Assembly (NCBI RefSeq): GCF_011601275.1
Contig: NZ_JAAOLY010000010.1
Span: 62,001-126,000 of the forward strand
Direction: 5' to 3'
Origin: Janthinobacterium lividum
GTDB lineage: Bacteria; Pseudomonadota; Gammaproteobacteria; Burkholderiales; Burkholderiaceae_D
DNA length: 64,000 nucleotides
Made by a program: the position numbers and the translations under genes. The notes under the pieces were generated by a model that was not told the DNA's origin, searched no databases, and saw only the letters and a list, made by a program, of their open reading frames with translations. Positions 61,701 to 64,000 of the stretch are shown one piece after another. Each line of letters begins with the position of its first letter. The first letter of the stretch is position 1.

Positions 61701-64000
61701 CGCCTCGAACGGCTTGATGAATGTGGCGCCGGTCGGCGGTTCGGCGCGCGGCGGCATCCGCATCGGCGCGTGCGGCGACGCTTGCGCCGGCACCAGCACA
61801 GCGAGCCTGTACTCGGAAGGCACCTTGCTGCTGTCGACCAATGGCAGGTTTGAACTGGACGACACGGCGCGCTATGGCACGCGCAACCTGAGCCTGTCCG
61901 TGGGCGCCATCAATATGGGCAGCAGCGAGGCGCTGGCGGCGGCGCAGGCCGGCGGCACGCGTTCCAGCGGCCTGGCCATGAACCAGGGCGTGCTGGAGCG
62001 CCTGCTGCGCGGCGATACCAGCACCGGGGCGCCGGCCTTGCAGGCGCTGATCCTGAGTGCGGCCGACAGCGTCAATTTCTATGGCGACGTGATGCTCGAT
62101 ACCTACGACAAGAGCACGGGGAAATCCACGCTGGAGCGCCTGGTGCTGACCACGCCGGCCATGTATGGGCAGGGCGATGCCGGCACCGTGGCCACCATCC
62201 GCACGGCCAACCTGATCTGGGGCGGCGCGCTGTCGCCGGCCGGCAATGTGATCGCGCATGGCGCCGGCACGGGCAGCGGCACCCTGAAACTGGAAGCGCA
62301 GCGCATCGATTTCGGCTTCGGCCCGTTCACCCAGCCGGCCGGCGTCGCCTCGTTCGACCGCCTGGCGCTGGGTTTTGGCAATGTCAACCTGAAGGCGTCG
62401 GGTCAGGTCACGGCCAACCACAAGGGCAGCCTGTCCGTCTACCAGGCGCAGGGCGCCTACGAGTCGGGCAAGGGCTACCAGTACAGCGGCGGCAACCTCA
62501 ATATCAGCACGCCGCTGCTGACGGGCGACGCCGGTTCCGCGCACAGCTACACGGCGGGCGGCGCGCTGTCGGTGGCGGCGCTGGCCGGTACGGCGCCAGC
62601 GGCCCCCGTCAAGAATAACGATGGCTTGGGCGCGCAGCTGGCGCTGAACGGCGACAGCGTGAGCGTGGCGACGGCCGTGGTGTTGCCTAGCGGCAAGTTG
62701 ACGATCAGCGCGCAGCACGGCATCACCGTGGCCGACGGCGCCCGCATTGACATGGCGGGCCGCAAGAGCACCTTCTTCGACGTGGACAAATACAGCTGGG
62801 GCGGCGACGTGAGCCTGGACAGCCGCGCCGGCAATATTCGCCAGGCGGCAGGCAGCGTGATCGACTTGTCGGCCGAAAACAACCGCGCCGGCAGCCTGAA
62901 GGCCGTGGCGCTCGAGGACGCGGCTGGCATGGTGGATCTGCAGGGCAAGATCCTGGGCGGCGCCAGCGGCAGCTACGACGCGGGCGGCACCGTGGTGCCG
63001 TACAAGAAGGGCAGCGTGGACGTGCGCGCGCAAACGCTGGGCGCGGGCGGCAGCCTGGACAGCCAGTTCGCGTCGCTGAACACGCGCCTGACGGAAGGCG
63101 GCGTGACGGGCGGGCGCAGCTTCCAGCTGAAACAGGGCGACTTGACGATAGGTAACGACATCAAGGCGGGCGAAGTGCAGGTATCCGTCGACAATGGCAG
63201 CCTGACCGTCGCCGGCGTGATCGACGCCAGCGGCGAGCGCGTGGGCAGCATCCGCCTGGCCGGCAAGCATGGCGTCACCTTGGCCGGCAACGCCGTGCTC
63301 GACGCGCATGGCACCGTCTTGCGCGTCGACAGCTATGGCAAGATCATCGACAGCCCGAACCGGGCCACGGTGGAAATCAATTCGGGCGTAGGCACCTTGG
63401 ACCTGGCCGGCGGCGCGCTGATCGACCTGCGCCACGGCACATCGGCCGTGGCCGGCAAGGGCAAGGGCGAACACGACGGCGCCGCGCGCGGCACGCTGGA
63501 ACTGAGCGCACCGCGCCTGGGCAGCGGCGGCGTTCGCACGGATCTTGATGTGGCCACCTTCGGCGACATCGCCATTGCGGCCGGCGGCGGTTTGACGATA
63601 CGCGGCGCGAAATCGATCGCCGTCAACGCCATGCAGCGCTATGACGACGCGGCCTACGCCACGGACCTGTCGGCCAGCGGCCGCCCCTACCAGGTGGTCA
63701 ACCAGGCGTATCTCGACAGCAAGCACGTGGACAGCACGGCCTTCATCGACGCGGCGCTGGCCAACACGAACTTGCGCAATATCAAGCTGGCGGGCTTGAG
63801 CACGGCCGCCTATGCCGATGCCTTGCATCTGCGTCCCGGCGTCGATATCGTCAGCAAGACGCCAGACGGCGACCTGGTGGTGCAGGGCGACCTGGACCTG
63901 TCCGGCATGCGCTACGCCAGCCTGAATCCGCGCTTTCAAGCAACAAATGTGCGCGGTTCGGGCGAGGTGGGCAGCCTGCTGCTGCGCGCCGGCGGCGACT
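55726..64000 (+). CDS. Filamentous-haemagglutinin-type two-partner secretion exoprotein (partial)
   Basis: The frame stays open for more than 2,750 codons to the right edge. The long signal ends at ARA-QQ (about residue 52). A TPS secretion domain (about 140-260) contains LNWETFNVGKDTTLTF, NRVNDPQARPSQIQGQIKAD and LLVNRNGIVFTGTSQVDTRS. The rest is a beta-helix built of short Gly/Asn/Ala repeats. It should be exported by a TpsB outer-membrane partner not in view. AGGAAA lies 9 nt before the ATG. The sigma/FecR genes end 141 bp upstream, suggesting regulated expression. Long antisense frames are coding shadows. Confidence 0.93.
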   Translation, partial: MTKLHTAQRPVPTVDTGAQRSSTLGSRLRLTPLAYALTTMLMAGAFTTPARAQQAFSGGWFAAKGAAQNTAANSGRLPNGQPLPLGSRPEGQQQQANQQLQRSLNNLNLAARAIAAQQAAQAQARQNASGGASLPNGLAQGGLQVDTNSLTAGWLNAQAPVQTVAAGKTAVLVQQTADKAVLNWETFNVGKDTTLTFQQQKDWAVLNRVNDPQARPSQIQGQIKADGTVLLVNRNGIVFTGTSQVDTRSLVAAAARISDAQFQKSGIYSPGTAGAATFTEADGTVQLQAGARLASNAPKGSTEGGGYVMLLGKEVHNAGEINTPKGQAMLAAGDSFTIKKGVGTDGNPLSTTRGSEVTPQFAAASTAGKVVNTGLIQAREGDVTLAGRDVRQEGVVLATTTTATRGTVHLNALGSDAAVTVGRGATTAIVLEDDVNGRSTALDSQRDAMRGPAVTGTENIVAVNDRRDQSRIEIGSAGTVEFLGDSLTLATGGQIAVNAASRSLLRDGAQLDVSGAVGVKVAMAANNVEINVQGNEQRDAPVNRDGKALINNNIWVDRRKLVFVPKGTNGYDSDRWYTAGGLLEVAGYLGTQGHSVSEWMAQGGTVSFGGKDVVTQAGSAINLSGGTLDVQTGALRQTWLKGADGKLYEAGSAPADLPYAGVYKGYEEEHVRWGKDASAFYANPLIAAQQRLENGYTVGRDAGKLVVATGSAVLEGAIAGEVFQGERQTQAPQALLDGYQQSQFAAAQRGQLIVGQYQPMFDKRTGVLQHALSAVMDEVRLTRVQDGIAAGLDVADVLASERQGKLLLGTGLLNSQQLGAIRIAAKGAITVDSALQVADGGNITLFGNDVAINSNLRSHGGSIMAGNVLNQLGALGMVDTAVVPGGPAGKLVLADGVTLDTSGLLANVLRDPLAAAGLPYMNGGNVSLRANGDVRIGSGILIDAGSGAAILSQAKQQGGKGGNVTLASYGTKSDLVLGEGAQVRSHGVQGGGKLELQANKILIGKTEKPEAGTLHLGGDFFEQGFSSYSLVGKQGVTVADGAQVDVRMPVLRVVDNESLALWMPEQVTENPLKGTLTQRKGASLALQVGDIQSGAADMASAELLIGKGAVVSVDAGQSIKLASVGQLTVDGRLNAWGGKISLGGVGVDVSVSEAVEAAGHGRSIWIGENAVLDVASRAVTATDAQGRRYGKVADGGSIVVGGEIDHAQGSTSAVNLFVVVRDGAVLDASGAHAVLDVNGAAIGVASAGGSIALASNNGLYLDGQLLARAGGAAAAGGTLSVATGTPVYLKVLATDKVLQGRQMIVTQRQAASDLASGVHAQDAAPLLQYGHGRYSVEQVEAGGFGNLALLGAASFDGDVSLTLQQSFQLYGTPVLAPGSKPGAKVGIAAPYVRLASVKPAGRDYYVTPGTAGQSPMAGQVSIVGDLIDVRGLVDIRATDVRLTSRGDLRFLLSPLGWDGNQPTTVLSTPGDMTLAAVQLYPETGAGAAVRAGYGRIDGKLGYDPARSLNIARTSDGVPAMPYSALGSLELGAAHIEQGGVVRAPLGRLSIGAAGYDNDKSLTVNLLPGSITSVSGAGLVMPYGGTVDGQVWNVDGKLAAFMGVGGFSGQGGMRVGVEMSGVAVDVLPGALLDLSGGGELTGAGFIAGRGGSTDARYHPLAQVGANGGFVLPGLASNPVYAIVPGVQAPQAPSGGDKAASDAAVGRQVTIGNGVPGLPAGTYTLMPSTYALLPGAFRVELNGLAGQGAATLAQPLRNGSWAAPGTLSIAGTDIHAPLASQLILTPAKVLRTYSQYNETGYAAFALADAQTRGIPRAQLPSDAKTLRLTLVQDGGPDTFQFKGTGKFGAAEGGYGGTVLLGSSNVSNGKIEILADGAPASKDAGQVSVRASSLNNLGAARIVVGNTPTVEYGQGGNYINFGVQSATAIFLRAGAVLSAPEVFLVAQDPGNYELGDGLIDIAPGAGISTLGRGKAAYDANDGFIYKTRADMHVLAASNGLMNVAPVGGSARGGIRIGACGDACAGTSTASLYSEGTLLLSTNGRFELDDTARYGTRNLSLSVGAINMGSSEALAAAQAGGTRSSGLAMNQGVLERLLRGDTSTGAPALQALILSAADSVNFYGDVMLDTYDKSTGKSTLERLVLTTPAMYGQGDAGTVATIRTANLIWGGALSPAGNVIAHGAGTGSGTLKLEAQRIDFGFGPFTQPAGVASFDRLALGFGNVNLKASGQVTANHKGSLSVYQAQGAYESGKGYQYSGGNLNISTPLLTGDAGSAHSYTAGGALSVAALAGTAPAAPVKNNDGLGAQLALNGDSVSVATAVVLPSGKLTISAQHGITVADGARIDMAGRKSTFFDVDKYSWGGDVSLDSRAGNIRQAAGSVIDLSAENNRAGSLKAVALEDAAGMVDLQGKILGGASGSYDAGGTVVPYKKGSVDVRAQTLGAGGSLDSQFASLNTRLTEGGVTGGRSFQLKQGDLTIGNDIKAGEVQVSVDNGSLTVAGVIDASGERVGSIRLAGKHGVTLAGNAVLDAHGTVLRVDSYGKIIDSPNRATVEINSGVGTLDLAGGALIDLRHGTSAVAGKGKGEHDGAARGTLELSAPRLGSGGVRTDLDVATFGDIAIAAGGGLTIRGAKSIAVNAMQRYDDAAYATDLSASGRPYQVVNQAYLDSKHVDSTAFIDAALANTNLRNIKLAGLSTAAYADALHLRPGVDIVSKTPDGDLVVQGDLDLSGMRYASLNPRFQATNVRGSGEVGSLLLRAGGD

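Noticed and set aside
60418..63939. Open frame of 1,173 codons on the minus strand
   Set aside because: It is antisense to the haemagglutinin-type gene. Its translation is low-complexity (His/Arg/Ala/Gly rich) with no domain, as expected from GC-rich repetitive coding DNA.

Overview
The window is GC-rich chromosomal DNA from a beta-proteobacterium. The mix of an AdeABC-like RND pump, DUF6150 next to Hcp, many LysR regulators, long two-partner exoproteins and the codon use fits Oxalobacteraceae (Janthinobacterium, Duganella, Massilia type). That placement is inference from protein style, because no rRNA or other marker gene is present. No gap between genes exceeds about 300 bases.

Layout. 1-900: N-terminus of a large DUF4011-type helicase-family protein that runs off the left edge. 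1.1-3.9 kb: nitroreductase, aldo/keto reductase and a LysR regulator. 3.9-11.6 kb: an OmpR-type two-component system divergent from a complete RND efflux operon (adaptor, pump, outer membrane channel), like AdeRS-AdeABC. 11.6-16.8 kb: an orphan Hcp with a DUF6150 protein and a hypothetical protein, a DUF4394 lipoprotein, and an orphan contractile-tail sheath protein. 16.9-21.1 kb: ArsB, then a NemR-like repressor and Old Yellow Enzyme whose promoters carry an identical 17-bp operator, followed by small enzymes. 21.2-25.8 kb: a GNAT/flavin reductase fusion, a UGT-type glycosyltransferase, a DUF2145 pair and an HDOD protein. 25.9-33.3 kb: a catabolic cluster with LysR, RraA-like protein, CHA-type aldolase, MFS importer, acyl-CoA-dehydrogenase-like flavoprotein, aromatic FAD monooxygenase and GST. 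33.4-36.7 kb: SDR, LysR and a DHA2 exporter.

36.8-43.9 kb is the unusual part. Base composition drops sharply and there is a series of small, mostly unrecognised genes, nearly all on the + strand. Sixteen copies of a short element punctuate them. Each consists of a small hairpin whose arm sequence differs between most copies, running into a conserved tail of the form CGGCCAGRAGCRGNCGTTC. In the middle lies a 208-residue tyrosine recombinase that has only the catalytic domain. It is on the - strand, with its own element in - orientation just downstream. I read this as a cassette-like mobile gene array distinct from classical integrons. At its left border is a protein that looks like an inactivated archaeo-eukaryotic primase.

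44-53 kb: VOC protein, GPGG-repeat lipoprotein, small membrane protein, MocR-type regulator, nitronate monooxygenase with a divergent LysR-MFS pair, and a translationally coupled three-hydrolase operon. 53.3-64 kb: an STN-domain protein, ECF sigma factor and FecR-type regulator, all translationally coupled, followed by a filamentous-haemagglutinin-type exoprotein of more than 2,750 residues that leaves the right edge. This looks like cell-surface signalling applied to a secreted adhesin.
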